From Symsagittifera roscoffensis (taxonomy: Eukaryota > Xenacoelomorpha > Acoela > Convolutidae), in assembly GCF_963678635.1 (NCBI RefSeq), contig NC_087066.1, positions 29,765,301-29,829,300 of the forward strand: DNA of 64,000 nucleotides. The letters are read 5' to 3'. A program made the position numbers and the translations under genes. This document shows, piece by piece, positions 1 to 12,396 of the stretch (positions within the stretch are counted from its first letter, which is position 1; each line of letters starts with the position of its first letter). Under the pieces are notes generated by a model, which ran no database searches, was not told where the DNA came from, and was given only the letters and a program-made list of their open reading frames with translations.

Positions 1-99
1 ACCCAGCAAAAAAAAATAACAGGCTGCAAATCATTTTGCAAAGTTTGGGCTTCAAAGTTTAATCAAAACAATGACTATTTTTTGCTTTGCGGTCAACCC

Positions 100-2440
100 A
101 CGTTAACGCCAAAAATACGCTTTCAGTTGCTGACAAAACTAATTTAAAGTGAGCTGCGTGTGTCGCTTAATAAAGCTCATGATGAAATTTCTCATTAATT
201 TCGAGAAAAAATGAGTTAGACTAAGTCGAAAAAGCCACCTTGCTCCGAAAAAAAATCAAATTTTAACACATTTTTATAAGCAATTTGCGCAAACATTTGT
301 TGGATTAAAAAAGAGGCTCAGTTTTATAAATATTTGTCAGCAAGTGAACTGATAGTTTGTGCGAATTTGTGAATCCTTGTTTTGGTTAAACCTATCGGCC
401 CGACTTCTGTTTTATTAGTAAAAAATAAATTGAGTTTGATAGCCAAAAAACGTCGCTTTACTATAACAGTAATAGTTTTTTAATTTAAAACTTTTATAAT
501 CAATTTGCGCAAGTTTTTCAGAAAAAAATATTTATTTGGCAAAAAATTTATGCCCTTGCTAATTTTGGTTGGTTTACAAAAAGCGCTCCTTTTTATATAT
601 AACTTTGTCTGCAATTAAAAAACTTATAGTTTAGTTGAAAATATGATTGAAAAACCCAAAATGATCCAAGTTGTAGGTAAGTTTAATGGCCCAAGTTTTG
701 CAAAACTGCACCAAAATCATTCTATTGAAAATCCAAGCAATTTGTGTCATGTTCCATTTTTGTCCTAAGTCAAGCTAGTTGGAGAAAAAAGCAATCTAAA
801 CATTTAGTTTTGTTCGTCCTGCCCGCATAAATTAAATGAGAACTGTACTTTAAAAGCAAAACCAAATTAAGGCTCCAACAACACTTTTGTATTAATCAAA
901 ACTAGCAAATTTTGTTATTTTAGCTAGTTTCTAAAGAACTGTAGCAGATGCTTTAAATTGTACCACAAAGAGATCTTAACATTTCAATTAAAAAACGAAT
1001 TAAACAGAATGCTTTCTGCTTACTTATAATTTAAGTAAGAAAAACTTTCTTACATGATACAGCAAAATATGATGAAAAAGAAAATATGACTGACAAAAAT
1101 TAGAAACAAGTTCTCTGCATGATTAGATTATCTCTAAAAATTAGACCAAAAAAAAATTTGGTTGATTCGCTTGTTGCAAATGTGCTTTGACTAGGGTAAG
1201 CTAAATAAAACAATTTAAAAAATTTCTCTGTTTTTGTAAGTCAAGGGAGAATTTTCATTGCAATGACTAAAGTTTTCTCTGTAACTGTAACTCGAGGTAG
1301 ATTTTTCAATGGATTGACAAAAGCTTCAACTCAACTGCCTTTACGCCGGAACTACCAGTTTAGTTGCTGACAAAACTAAATTAAAGTGAGCTTCGTTTGT
1401 CGCAGAGTAAATGTATCAAGAAACTTGTCATTATTGAATGAAAGCATTTAACTAAGTTTGATAACCAGAAAGTGTTTTTTACTACGTGAATTATCAATTT
1501 TTTATTTAATAACTTTTTCATATGCTTTTTGTAGCATCTTAACAAAAATGTTTTAGCAAACATTATGTCCTTGCTAATTTTTGTTGCGTTAAAAACAAGC
1601 TCAATTTTATAAAGTTTTGGCAGTAATTGAACCGATAATTTAGATGAAGTTGTGATTGAAAAAAAGGATCCGTGTTTTTGGTAGGTTTATTGGCCCGAAT
1701 TTTGCAAACATACAGCACGTTCATTTTACCACGCAATTGTAGTCAGGTTCAATTTTTGTTGTTTTTCTAGCCGATTGGAGAATCTCTTTCAAGTCTTTTT
1801 GTCCCGCCCGGATAAATTAAATGGGGACTGAAGTTACAAAGCAAAACCAAGCTATGGCTCCGGCAACACTTTTGTGTTTTACCAGTTTTTTCCAATACTA
1901 GCGATTGTCAACGAAGTTTGAATTGTGATGAGACATACTCATAATACTTTTGGTCTTGGATAGTGTTTTGTTCTTTATTTCCGGTTGAAGCACTCATGGT
2001 TCGTATAAACGAAGGCTCGAATGAACGAAAATGTTGTTGGCCTATCGGAATTGGTTTTTCAGAAAATCGAAGGAAACGGACAATAAAAGCTATCAGTTTT
2101 GGACACTTTGAAAGTCCTTGATTAGTTTAATATTTTCGAACATTCTGTCCTTCGCGCATGAGAACAGCCCCTTATTTCCATCAATCGAAAGTCGTAAAGT
2201 TTGTTACTACAGCTATTTCCTAAACTACTCAGCAAAAGTCTTAAATTGTACTTCAAAAAATTCTTATCACTCGCAGAGTATTTGGATAAAAAGTGAATTA
2301 GACAGATTGCCTTCAGTTTAAATGTAGAAAAAAAAACAAATTAAATTTACAGTATCCAGAAAAAATATGATTTAAAATGAGATATGTCAGACAAAAGTTT
2401 TGAACACATTTTCTACATGATTAGATTAACTCTATATTCC
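100..2440 (+). repeat. Diverged tandem duplication, two copies of about 1.2 kb
   Basis: Copy one (about 100-1330) and copy two (about 1330-2440) share matching blocks in the same order. TTGCTGACAAAACTAA occurs at 127 and 1364. A 'cc(t/c)gcccg(c/g)ataaattaaatg' block occurs near 817 and 1801, followed by 'aagcaaaaccaa' and 'ggctcc..caacacttttgt'. 'TAAATTGTAC' occurs near 955 and 2240, and 'catgattagatta' near 1119 and 2413. The offset shifts between about 985 and 1290 bases because of indels. A further partial match near 2735-2810 repeats the 'aagccaaggga..agcttcaac' end. No open frame of note lies inside. An old duplication of unique DNA or an unclassified repeat would both fit. Confidence 0.7.
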
Positions 2441-2640
2441 GAGTCCAAACTGTGCATTTTGTGAATTATAGATGGATTCCGCAACAAAGACGCTTTTTTT
2501 GTTCTTTCTCCCTCTTTGATTGTTCCGACAAAATTTCAACATATTTAAAGACTTGTCTCTGCAATCCAGGAACATACAGACACAAAAATGCGCGCCTATC
2601 CAGCGGACAGTTTGGTCTCGTAGTGTAAAACTAAAATAAG
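2440..2640. repeat. Dispersed repeat R1, copy 1
   Basis: The block 'gacttgtctctgcaatccag' followed by 'acacaaaaatgcgcgcctat' (about 2551-2612) closely matches 13675-13730 and more weakly 45150-45200 and 46145-46200. The start, 'ccaaactgt(g/a)cattttgtgaattata', also recurs near 13142. This is one member of a family whose longest copy is at 13136-13760. Confidence 0.65.
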
Positions 2641-3053
2641 AGAAAGAAAAGTTGTTTGCTAAGTTCCGACCACAGGAAGTTAAGTAAAAACAATAAAAAA
2701 ACATACTTTTTAAATTGAAACTTTCGAAACATTTTTTCTGCAGTTTTTTCCCTGTTGTTGTAAGCCAAGGGAGGGTATTCAATGGAATTACTATAGCTTC
2801 AACCGCGTTAAAACTTATGTAAAAGGGAATAGTTATTTCATTCTCTCGTCGGTTCCATTTCTTCGTAGAAAAGAGTTTGAAAAAATGGAACAATTCAGAC
2901 CAGCTTTTTTCGACACTGAGAAAATTTTTCATTTTTTACGGAAATCCAAATCGCGACAGAAAGAACGGGTTGCGCGTGGAAAAAAAAACCTGGTCCAAAG
3001 TTCTTTCCCACTCCTGACTGGATAATCGGAACAAAAAAGCACTTTTGTTAGAT

Positions 3054-3332
3054 TTAGTTTAGTTCTAAAAAGCTAGCACTGGGTCGGTTGACTTGTATAT
3101 GCTGAGAAGTGTCTCTGTTCTTGATTTGGGGGGTCTGGCGGAGCAGTGACTGCCTGATGTCTTGCCACTGCTGGTCAACTCGAGTTGATCGGACCAGTCC
3201 AATTTCGAGAGAGTGTCCGCCTCTGTTAGCACGGGTGTGTGAATTGGCCGATGGGAACTCGTTACTTAATAATTGTTTTTTTTTCATTAAATATACAATC
3301 AAAACAATTGATTTGCGACAGAAGCAGCACAC
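3054..3332 (-). other. GC-richer island with an open frame; possible coding fragment, unidentified
   Basis: Bases about 3075-3255 stand out as GC-richer than the surrounding AT-rich DNA. The minus strand is open for about 90 codons and ends in a hydrophilic stretch rich in Gln, Arg and Ser (for example DQQWQDIRQSLLRQTPQ). The plus strand is also open here, so openness alone does not decide the strand. I recognise no domain and see no clear splice acceptor at its 5' end. It lies downstream of the 3' end of the MFS gene at 3578 on the same strand. It may be an exon of an unseen gene or a transposon fragment. Confidence 0.2.
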
Positions 3333-3577
3333 AAATTTTGATACGATAATTTTGATTCTTAGTAAGAAATTGTTCGGAAGTACAAATGGCTGATAGTTGT
3401 GTAAATTAGGCAGTCTGTAGAATCAAGGTTGTGTAAAATATTGCGTGTATAATGAATAATGGTCTTCAATAAAATTTAAATGAAGTATACTGGCGGTATC
3501 GGGCAAAAATGTAATACTTTTTGATGAATTTCAAAAGAAATTATGGTAGTTTTTGCAGAAAATAGCTGTTTTGGAGG

Positions 3578-5290
3578 TCAATTTATGTTAATTATGGAGG
3601 ACAATTCACTGAATTGTATACCTGCAGCATGATAGAAAACCCTTCTTATGTATCCCTCCTTAACCAAGTAGACAATCTGCCAAACTGCGCTTACAACCAA
3701 AACACACGTGTATATCAAACAGGTGTTGTAAAACTGAAACGCTTCGTTTAGATACCCTCCGAACACAAACGCACCCACCGAGCGACTGGTCGCTGCCATT
3801 AGATTGTAACACGAAGCGCCAAGAGTCTTGATTTGACCCGGGTTGTCATACCCTTTTTTGAGGGCTATCTGCTCCAAAACCAGGTAATGCGGGTTGAAAA
3901 TTGAAGATACACTTACTCCAAATACGAACAGCATTGGTAATACATACAGTACATTTTCAACCGAATCCTCAAAACTGGGAACGTAGAAGGCAAAAAAAGC
4001 CATGACAATAACAACTTGGCCAAATATCAGTACGAAAACACCCAAGCCTCGTTTGACAAGAACTCCAAATATCGGTGCCGCTACAACGTAAGCCATTGAA
4101 AAGGGTAGAAAAGCGTAGCCTACGTTATTTTTAGAGACATTCAAATTGGTCTTTAAATAATCCGCAAACGAACTGTCTCGAAATCCCATAGTTGAAAACA
4201 GAAACATTTCAGGAATTATAAATAATAAAACTCTTGGCTGAAAAAAGAATTTCAAAAATTCAGAGTTACTAACTTTTGGTTTCACAAAACTTGTCTGTTT
4301 TACATTTGTGGGAACCAAAAATATCGACAATATGCAAGTAATACCTTCAGCTAAACCAGTTAGTATAAAAGGGGTTTCATAATTTGAAATTGGTAACAAA
4401 ACGCTGCCTAAAAGCGGCCCGCATAATAAACCGAGGCCAAAGGCGGTGTGAATAACCGCTGTAACTGAACTCGAGCTGTCGGGAAACATCCTGACGCTCA
4501 GGGGGACTACCGTGTTTTGAATCAGTGATGTGCCCACTCCATTGATGACCTTACAGGCCAGGCAGATGATGTAAAACTGGGTTCCGTTGTCGCAATTGGA
4601 ACCCCAGCCGAAAAGTGCAATGGATACTGATACCTAAAATGCAAAACGATATCCTTGTAATAAAAAACTTAGATTGACTGCAGTTTATTAATTGGGAGTC
4701 AGTGCAATGCTTCCTAGAATAAAAAAGTTTTCAAATTTCTCAATTTTTGTTCCGATTACTTCACGATTTAGAGATTAATTATGGCATAAGATGTGATTTT
4801 TTTTCAGCCAACTTTGCCTAATTGAAACAAAGATCGTAGAAGGTCAATTTTGGTTAAAAATTGATTTTCAGACAAACTTTTGTTTTTTGAGTGCAATTTA
4901 AAAAAAATTGTTAACTAATCTGAATTAACTAGTTCGTGAAGTTTTCAATAGTATCCCATACCCTCTTTTCAGAAAGAATAAGTCAAAAAACATTGATAGT
5001 TTTCTTTTTTTATCGGCTATCCTGGTTTCCAAATGAAATCATAGTTTCTGTTTGGTGCATTTCGTATTCAACATAGAAAACTACTTTTTTGTGTTTGAAT
5101 GCACAAGCTCAAATCTGCCTTAATTTGATGTGATATACTTTCAAAATTTAGAATGGTACCCAGAGCATTCCGATGATATTGAAGAACTTGAGGTTCTTCT
5201 GACACACGATACTTCCGATGGCGAATGCGGACAGAAGACTGCTGATGTCCGAGGAGGCTGTGACCCACCCTACCTGAACTTGATCGAGAC
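3578..5290 (-). CDS. MFS transporter, SLC18B1-like, 5' end missing (two exons seen)
   Basis: A twelve-helix major facilitator membrane carrier, most like the SLC18B1 / vesicular amine transporter-like group; the substrate is unknown. Two exons are supported: 5290-5160 (131 nt, acceptor tttag, donor GTACCA) and 4633-3578 (acceptor attttag, to the stop). They join in phase 0 and give 394 residues. The first exon encodes a segment containing GWVTASSDISS, the second helix region. The second exon carries the remaining helices, with GLGLLCGPLLG matching the glycine-rich motif after helix 4. The whole product aligns with the paralog at 18862-24593, which lacks the 526-base intron found here. The acceptor at 5290 is phase 1, so an upstream exon with the start codon and first helix is required; I could not find it nearby. 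Family call is strong, substrate unknown. Confidence 0.85.
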
Positions 5291-5559
5291 CTAAACAGAT
5301 GTTTTTCCATTGTACTTCTTAATTTTATTATATGCACATTTCATTAATGCTTCAACATCTTAGATATTCTTAGAGTTAGATATCAGCTTGCATCAATCCC
5401 ACGTCGCGGTGGTGATTTCATTTTCAGAGCACGATGACCAAAGTCTTTTCAGACCCTTGAGAGCCTAAATTACGGGTTCTCGACCAGATTTTGAATGATC
5501 AAGTCTTGGTAATCGAGGAGAATCCATTGGGGACGTGGCGCCTAAGTTTCGGTATGTTC

Positions 5560-6120
5560 AGGCATTGAGCACGAACGATATTTGTTCACTCCGGGGAAAT
5601 TTGAAGCTAGCACGTACATTTTTGAAGCTGCTTGGACAATTTATGTAATTAATTTGAGTAAAGTTCACTTTTTGCTATTCAAAAAAGACCCATACCCATT
5701 GCTTCTAATGGTCTAATTTTTAGAAATGGTTAGCAGCGGTCTTCGTAATGAGCTCAACAGCTCATTTTTGGTTCTTTCTCTGTGGATAAATTGTCAAGTC
5801 TAACATTAATATTTGAGTATTAATTAGTTGTTTCAAATGAGTATATATTTTTTGATTCTAAATTGAGGCCTTTTTCAGAAAAAATTAAACTTGCCAATTT
5901 TCAGCTCTTCACATTTTTTTATCTGAAATGATTTGTAAGTTTCACTCTGCGTTTCGAAGTCAATTCTTTTTAGAGACTTTTTCAGACTTGATTCAAATTG
6001 TTTTTGAGTCGAGGTTTTTAACTTCAGGTTATTTTTTCCATTTACTTTTCTCTTTCATTCAATGAAACGATACAAAAAAACGTATTTTCTTTTTTCTATG
6101 TATTATTTCATCCATCAAAC
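5560..6120. repeat. Long dispersed repeat R2, copy 1 (truncated)
   Basis: Contains 'gagctcaacagctc' (about 5750), 'ggcctttttcagaaaaaa', 'atctgaaatgatttgtaagtttcac' and 'tttcattcaatgaa', in the same order as in copies at 8760-9600 and 10160-11040. The part that should follow (a 'gtgaaatt..ccagcgc' block, seen at 9490 and 10940) appears near 8625 instead, beyond the MULE relic, so DNA between about 6120 and 8560 may be an insertion into this copy. Confidence 0.55.
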
Positions 6121-6502
6121 TCGGATTCAAGTTTTGAAATTAAACTGTTATATAAAGTTAAAGCTTCGCGTGGTTTTTTATTCAGTGTCCTACAATTTAA
6201 TGACATACAATCACTACTAAACAAATTAAATCGACAACAATATAACTCCTATTTTCCAGTTTAACACAGTACATTTTAACACCTAGTCATCTCACTATTA
6301 AAATTAATGCTGTATGAATTCCTTATATTAACTCTTATCACACTAAAGTTACTCCTGCAATTAACACACGCACCACAATGAAAAACTTGGTTTATCTTAG
6401 TTATACATGCTAAAAGGAGGCTTCCTAATTTACTTAAGATTCTTATCTACAAGTTTGTAATTTATTTTCAATTAGACATTTCGCTAAACCACGATATTTC
6501 AG

Positions 6503-7665
6503 CGGAAAAATTGGAGGCCCGAAATGTCATGAAGCATATAAAAGATCTCAGCGAGAGATTTATCCCGACTGTTGCAGTTGCTAGAGCGGTTTTGCCAATT
6601 ACAAACGATTTGGCCACTCAGTTTGCCCTCCCAAGTAAAGACAGGCTGATCCGAACGCTAATATGCCGCCCATCCCCGTTGCGCAAAATTTCGAGATCCC
6701 TGAAAATTTTGAAAATTTTATCCGGTATGATAGTGGATCAAATGATCATGAGCGAATCATATTGTGTGGCGACCCCGAAATGCTGAGAGATCTGGAGAAG
6801 TCATCTTTCTGGTTAGCTGATGGAACTTTTAGAATTAATCCAAAAATGTTCTATCAGCTATATTCAATTCATGTTAGCGTATCTGGCATTGCGCCAGCTT
6901 CCATTTACGCCTTCCTTCCTAACAAAACCGAAAAAACCTACAATCGCTTCTTGCAGGCGTTAATTGATTTAGCACCCAACTTCCGGCCTGAAAAAATTTT
7001 GTTAGATTTTGAGCCAGCTTTTCTTCAGTCCTTCCAAAAAACATTCCCCGAAGCACATTTATCGGGTTGTTTTTTCCATCTCTCCCAGAGTTACATGAGA
7101 AAAATTAATGAATTGGGTCTGAAAGTGACCTACGAAACGAATCACGATTTAGCGCTGGCTTTGAAAATGCTGCCATCCCTTGCATTCGAAAAAAAGATCG
7201 GCGATTCCTATGACATGATCGTTCAGGAAATTCAGAAATGTATGCGACAGAAATTGTTTAGAACCCGAGAAAATTGAGAAAATTGACAAGTTGTGTCTGT
7301 ACTTCGGCTCTACTTATATAAAAAGCTTGGTGCCAAACCGTGAAGTTTCATTCCCACCCTCCATTTGGAGCCAGCGAGATGCGGCCGTGATGGGGATTGC
7401 TCGAACAACATATGCTGTCGAGGGATGGCATTTCGGGATTCAATCATATTTCAGCGGAGCCCACCCAAATATGTGGAAAGTAGTGGGCAGCCTATAAAAA
7501 TACGCTTCCGTACAAAAACTCAACTTTTTTGATGCATCAAGTGGCCATAAATTCACAAAAAAGAAAAAGTATCGAGTTTTAAATGAAAGAGTACAAAACA
7601 TAATGTCCGTTTACGAAGACAAAACCGATCTGTACTTTTTCAGAGCGTTATCTAGTTTGTGTTAA
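6503..7665 (+). pseudogene. Degenerate MULE (Mutator-like) transposase
   Basis: Remnant of a Mutator-like DNA transposase of the kind that carries FLYWCH zinc fingers in animals. Three frames are needed. The first (about 6503-6660) carries an N-terminal helical part. The second (about 6663-7255) carries the MULE core, with WLADGTFRINPKMFYQLYSIH (first catalytic Asp in ADGTF), YAFLPNKTEKTYNRF, LLDFEPAFLQSF (second Asp) and SGCFFHLSQS. The third (about 7256-7665) carries the C-terminal part with VEGWHFGIQSY and HPNMWK, then a stop at 7495-7497 followed by more matching sequence. At least two frameshifts and one nonsense codon make it inactive. A plausible splice acceptor (atatttcag) precedes 6503; the FLYWCH part was not found upstream. 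Terminal inverted repeats were not recognised. Confidence 0.9.
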
Positions 7666-8559
7666 ACCATTGTAAATTTTGTTTCATTTTTGTTTATTCT
7701 TTCGTTTTATTAAAGTTCAAACTTTAATCCTACTGAAATTTTTGTCAGCTTTTTTTGAAAAGACGTTTCCTTGCAGACTCCCGGAAACGTAACTAAACGC
7801 AAGAACATGACTCGTGCCTTAGCAATTTAATCCCAGGACAATCGCCCTTATTTTCGGGATGCTAGGCGTTTATGTTCCAACAGTTCAAAAAAAGCTGACA
7901 AAGCGATCAGGTCATAAGTTTAAGTTCGAGAATGATTCTAAAAAATAATGATTTCAAGGCTTTTGGCATTGGTTAAACCTTTTTTTAATTTCTATACCGG
8001 CTAAAAATGTCTTGAAAGTTAGGCCATATTAGTCAAAGGACGTCTAATTATTTGCGGGCTTTTGAAGTTCATTGACCTATTGCTTGTTTTTGGTTCATTT
8101 TGCAATGATTCATTGAAAATATTGGCAAGGCCATTTCATTTTGGTTTGAAACGTTTCATTGAAATCATTTGCCAGGTCATTTGTGTTCAAAATTTACGCG
8201 AATTAAGTAGCGCGAATTTGTCTGGCTTTAAATGGCAAAAATTTTTCTCGTTTAATTTTTTGATGATTACCGAAATCCCCTTTGAAGTAAGTTTTCTTTT
8301 CATTTTGGATTAAAACGGTGTTAACTCATAGAAATTGTTTTAAAATGTAGTGATGTTATATTGCTAAGGCAACAAAAAGTAGGGAGTGAAATTGTAGGGT
8401 GTTAAGTTGTTTAGAGTTATAAAGGGGGGAACCTTTTATTCAGGCCAACTTCAATTTTCAAATTAAGCATTTTGAAAAAATTTATATTTTGTTTCATCGA
8501 AAAAAAATTGATGCTTTTTGAGCCCAAATTAAAAAAAGAACCCATTTCATCTGTGATAT
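7666..8559. other. AT-rich sequence, nothing recognised
   Basis: Low-complexity AT-rich DNA between the MULE relic and repeat R2. An open frame at 8062-8313 (plus) has a hydrophobic start but no promoter, splice signal or family resemblance, and is probably chance. Confidence 0.5.
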
Positions 8560-8759
8560 TCTAATGAAATAGTAGAAGTTTGAAGTTGGGACTACTTTTG
8601 ACATACTAGGATAGCAAAAGTGCGTGAAACTTCCACATTTTCTAGCGCGTAGCAAATACCACGATTCCCATTAATCTACCACAGAAACACTGCAAATTGG
8701 GTTGGGGCGTTGGGTTGAAGCTTTGGCATGTTCAGACCTTGGGCGCCAAAAATAAATCA

Positions 8760-9600
8760 TTAGCACACATAGGAGACTTGACATGCTCAGACGATTGTAA
8801 ACTTCAACTTACAGTTTTGAAAGAGCTTGAATAACTTCTGTTAGTAATGAAAGCAAAATTCCTTTTTTCGCAATCAAAAGGAGCCACTCATCGCTTCTTA
8901 AAGTCAAATATTTAGACATGGCGTCACAAGTTATCTCTGTAAATAGCTCAACAGCTCCTTTTTATCGCTATCTTAATTATTTGGTTGAGTATTGTTTAAT
9001 TTTTGTGAATATTTTTAATTTTCTTGATTTTAGGTTGAAGTCTTTTTCAGAAAAAAGCATAAATTTGTCAATTCTAAGCTAGTAATAGATTTCGATCAGA
9101 AATGGTTTGTAATTTCTTTCTGAACGGTGCGAAGTTGGTGGATCTCTCTTTTCGATATCAGTTTTTGTTCAACAACATGTTCAGCCATTGTTTGAAAATG
9201 TTTTTAATTTTTCCTTTGTTTTTAGGGTAACTTGTCCATTTGTTTGTCTCTTTTTCCTATATAATTTTACTCCCAGCTATTTTCTTCAAATAATGAAGAA
9301 AATGACAAGACATTTCAGGCCTTTTTGGTTTTTTCAGGTTATTTTTGACTCCAAGTTTAACATTTTTGAGAAAAAAGAAACTTTTTCAATCATCGAAATT
9401 TTATTGAGCACAATTTCGAAAAAAGTTTTTTATTGAAATAAAAAATTTTTGAATATGCGATTACTTTGAACAAATTGAGTTAAAAAAACGCGTGAATTTT
9501 CTAATTTTTCCAGCGCAAAGCAAAAAACACCAATCCGATTAACCTACCTCAATAGTACTTCAAACTGAAGTAAGGCACGTAATTTAATCCATACAGTGTA
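8760..9600. repeat. Long dispersed repeat R2, copy 2
   Basis: Shares ordered blocks with copies 1 and 3: 'agctcaacagctcc' near 8945, 'aggttgaagtctttttcagaaaaaa' near 9032, 'gatcagaaatggtttgtaatttc', 'gttcaacaacatgttcagccattgtttg', and a closing 'gtgaattttctaatttttccagcgca' near 9490. It has no coding content. Confidence 0.6.
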
Positions 9601-10159
9601 AAAATAGATGCAAAGGTAATTGAACTATCTTTTTATTGGGGCGCAGGAGGAGATGTTCAACAAAAGAAGTATGATTGTTTTTTTTAAACTATCTTTAGTT
9701 CAAAATTCACTTTGCTAGCATCAAAAATCAAATCACAGTCGGAATTTTCAAAGCCTTGTTTCGATAGGTAGATCTTGTAAACCTTGAAAAATATTGATGT
9801 ACTGTTTTTATTATTGAGCCTAACGTCAACTGAAATAGGGAAGCGCCAAAAATGAAACTTTTGAAAGCTATATTTCTTCAAGTTTTTCAGCAGCTATGTT
9901 TTTCAAGCGAACAAAAAAAATTTTCTCCTCAGCTTAAGCAAATTCAAACCGTAAATAACTATTTTTCATTAACAATAAGTGTAAACATCACAATTTATTG
10001 GCAAGAATGTAATACCTATAGAAAAAATTCAATCCAAAACTATAGCAATTTTGACAAAAAAAAGTTTGACTATTTACGGCAGCATAATTATAAACTTTCA
10101 AAAACCCTTTCGAGCCGTCGCGCCGAATTTTTTTAAAAGTTCGGAGCGTGGCATCAAAT

Positions 10160-11040
10160 ATGTTCTTTTGAACTACAAAAAAATTTGATATCTCAAACTG
10201 GCTTCAACTACCACGTACTTTTTGAATGTTTTTGAACAATGTATTAAGTAATAAGTGCAAAGTTCAATTTTTTGCAATTCAACGCAAGAGCCACACATTG
10301 CTTTTAAAAGTCTAATGTTTATTCTTGGCACAACAGCAGTTCTGCGGAAAGAGCTCAACTCGTTGTTGGCTCTTTCATAGTAGAAAAACTATCATTTTCA
10401 ACATCAATATTCAATTAATTGTTGTAATTAACTAGCGTTTTTTATTTTGAGGAATTTTTAATAGAACAAACTAAACATGTCAGTTTTCAGTTCTCATATA
10501 ATTTTATCTGAAATGATTTATAGGTTCACTTTAAACAGTAGGAAGTTTTTGAACCTCTCGTTTCGAATGTAAGATTTTGTTCGAGACAATGTTCAGAAAT
10601 TGTTTGGTTGTATTTTTTGGGGGCTTTTTTCATTTTTTATCACTAAAACAATTTGTTCTTTTTTTCTATGTATTGTTTCAGCTTTTTTCATTTTTTTTGA
10701 AGAAAGTGACAAAAAATTTAAACTTGGCTTTAATTTTTCATTCAAGTCGTTGACTTTTAACTTAAAAAATCTTGAAAAAAAAAGAATTTTTTCTATCATC
10801 GATCAAACATTGATGTTTAAAAAATATTTCTATCATAAAAAAAAATTGATTAAATTTTTTGGAAAAAAAAAACATTTCTTTTTTGATTTTTTAACAAAAC
10901 AGTGAAAGTTTGAAAGTGACAATTTTTTGGAAAAACTGAGATAATAGAAGCGCCTGAAATTTTCTAAAATCCCAGCGCATACCAAAATCTACCTGAGATG
11001 TATTTCAAATTGAGCTGACGCACTCAGTTGATCCGAACAT
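10160..11040. repeat. Long dispersed repeat R2, copy 3
   Basis: Ordered matches to the other copies: 'aaagagctcaactcg' near 10349, 'tttatctgaaatgatttataggttcac' near 10503, 'gttcgagacaatgttcagaaattgtttg' near 10580, 'ttctttttttctatgtattgtttca' (also near 6088 in copy 1), and 'ctgaaattttctaaaatcccagcgca' near 10954. A and T runs of up to nine bases make the interior frames open by composition. Confidence 0.6.
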
Positions 11041-11043
11041 GAA

Positions 11044-11123
11044 TGTGATAATAGATGCAAAAACATTGTGGTTTATTTTAACATGTGATAATAGATGCAA
11101 AAACATTGTGGTTTATTTTAACA
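11044..11123. repeat. 40-bp perfect tandem repeat, two units
   Basis: A 40-base unit beginning TGTGATAATAGATGCAAAAA is repeated twice without a mismatch, immediately after R2 copy 3. The identity implies a recent slippage event. Confidence 0.9.
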
Positions 11124-11240
11124 TTGTGGAGCAAGTGCTTTTTAATGGTAACTAAACTTTGTTTCCCGTAAGCAACATTTCTTCACATTTGTAACTGAAA
11201 TTGGTGTTGCTTTATCATCAAAACATAGCAAGCTGCAGTC

Positions 11241-11313
11241 TCCAGCGCTCTTAGCCTGGAGGTAATGCAGTTACTTTAGCAACTTATGGGTAGGGGTTCA
11301 AGTTCCGGTTGGA
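11241..11313 (+). tRNA. tRNA-like sequence, probably a tRNA-derived SINE head or pseudogene
   Basis: The 73-base stretch has tRNA length. The ends can pair (TCCAGCG with GGTTGGA: four Watson-Crick pairs, one G-T pair, one more C-G pair, one mismatch). TTAGCCTGGAGG resembles the A box of the internal RNA polymerase III promoter, and GGGTTCAAGTTCC the B box, about 45 bases apart. The anticodon arm (AGTT...AACT) has an eight-base loop and the T stem has only about three pairs, so a working tRNA is unlikely. It could be the 5' end of a SINE; the sequence after 11313 is AT-rich. Confidence 0.4.
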
Positions 11314-12396
11314 TTTTCGTTGGAGTTCGTTGATTATTCTTTGTAGTCTTTAATTATACTACAGCTGGCAGGTATGTTTTCCGTTTTTCTTCAATTTTTT
11401 TTGCTTAGAAATTTTTTCCCGCCCAAATAAGTTCGGCTTTTGATTTTTTGGCTAAGTGAACTTAATTTGCATCGGCTTAAGTTCAAAATAAAATCAGTTT
11501 GATAAGGTATTATCAATAATGAAAATTCAAACTATTTATTCTCTCAATTTTTTATGACAACAATTTTCTTTGCCATTTCTTGTTTTCAGAATTTGTGAAC
11601 GCTTGGTAAATACTATAAGCTAGTTTAATAATAGTAGTTAAGTTTTCGGTCTGAGATTCAATTTTTCGTATTTCCAAAAAAACGGTCAATTTTTTTTGAC
11701 ACAATTTCCTTGACTTTTTTTGGTTTTGGATCAGTTGAGTTCTAATCACGTGTTAATGATTCAATGGACTCTCTGAAAATAATAAAAACTTGCTTAAAGA
11801 TAGTGATTTTGTTTCTCGCCTGTTTTTTTTAGATTGAATTTTTCGCACTTCCAAAATATTGTAGATTTTTTCAAGTTTTTTTTACTTTGTTATTTCCATC
11901 TCACTGACTATTTGGAAGCACGCAATTGTAGTGCAAAAGATTCGAAGACCAGCTTCGCTTCCCTATGAAAAACTGTATATTGTTCAAAAATTAAATCTTT
12001 GTTCACATCAAACATCCTAAGGGACAGCTGGAATTTTCGGGGCTTTTCCCTGATAATGTCGATCTTGTTCAGACCCTTTGAATTTATTCATGTATGGCTC
12101 TTTGTATTGATCCTAATGCCCATTAAACATTGGCTAAAGCCGCAAAAATAAGTTTTGAAAAAAGTAAGTAAGCAGAACAATAAGTCAAATGAAAATTTTA
12201 AGAGGAAGCAAATTTTGGTAGAAAGGTAGCTGGATGAAGACATGCCAGAAAAAAAACCGAATCAAACTTTTTTGGGGTACTGAAAGCGATATTAAATTTG
12301 TACTTTAAGCAAAATTGCAAAAAAACACACTAGCTAGCCTTAAACTGCTAGTTTTTTGTAGAGCAAGCAAATATTTGCAGATTTATTTGTGAAACA
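11314..12396. other. AT-rich sequence, nothing recognised
   Basis: Only short chance frames occur. A minus-strand frame at 11552-11749 is Lys/Ile/Gln-rich by composition and has no supporting signals. Confidence 0.5.

Noticed and set aside
9684-10136. Overlapping frames on both strands, one with a signal-like start (MKLLKAIFLQVF)
   Set aside because: No promoter, splice signal or paralog; composition is Lys/Asn/Phe-rich as expected of AT-rich DNA.
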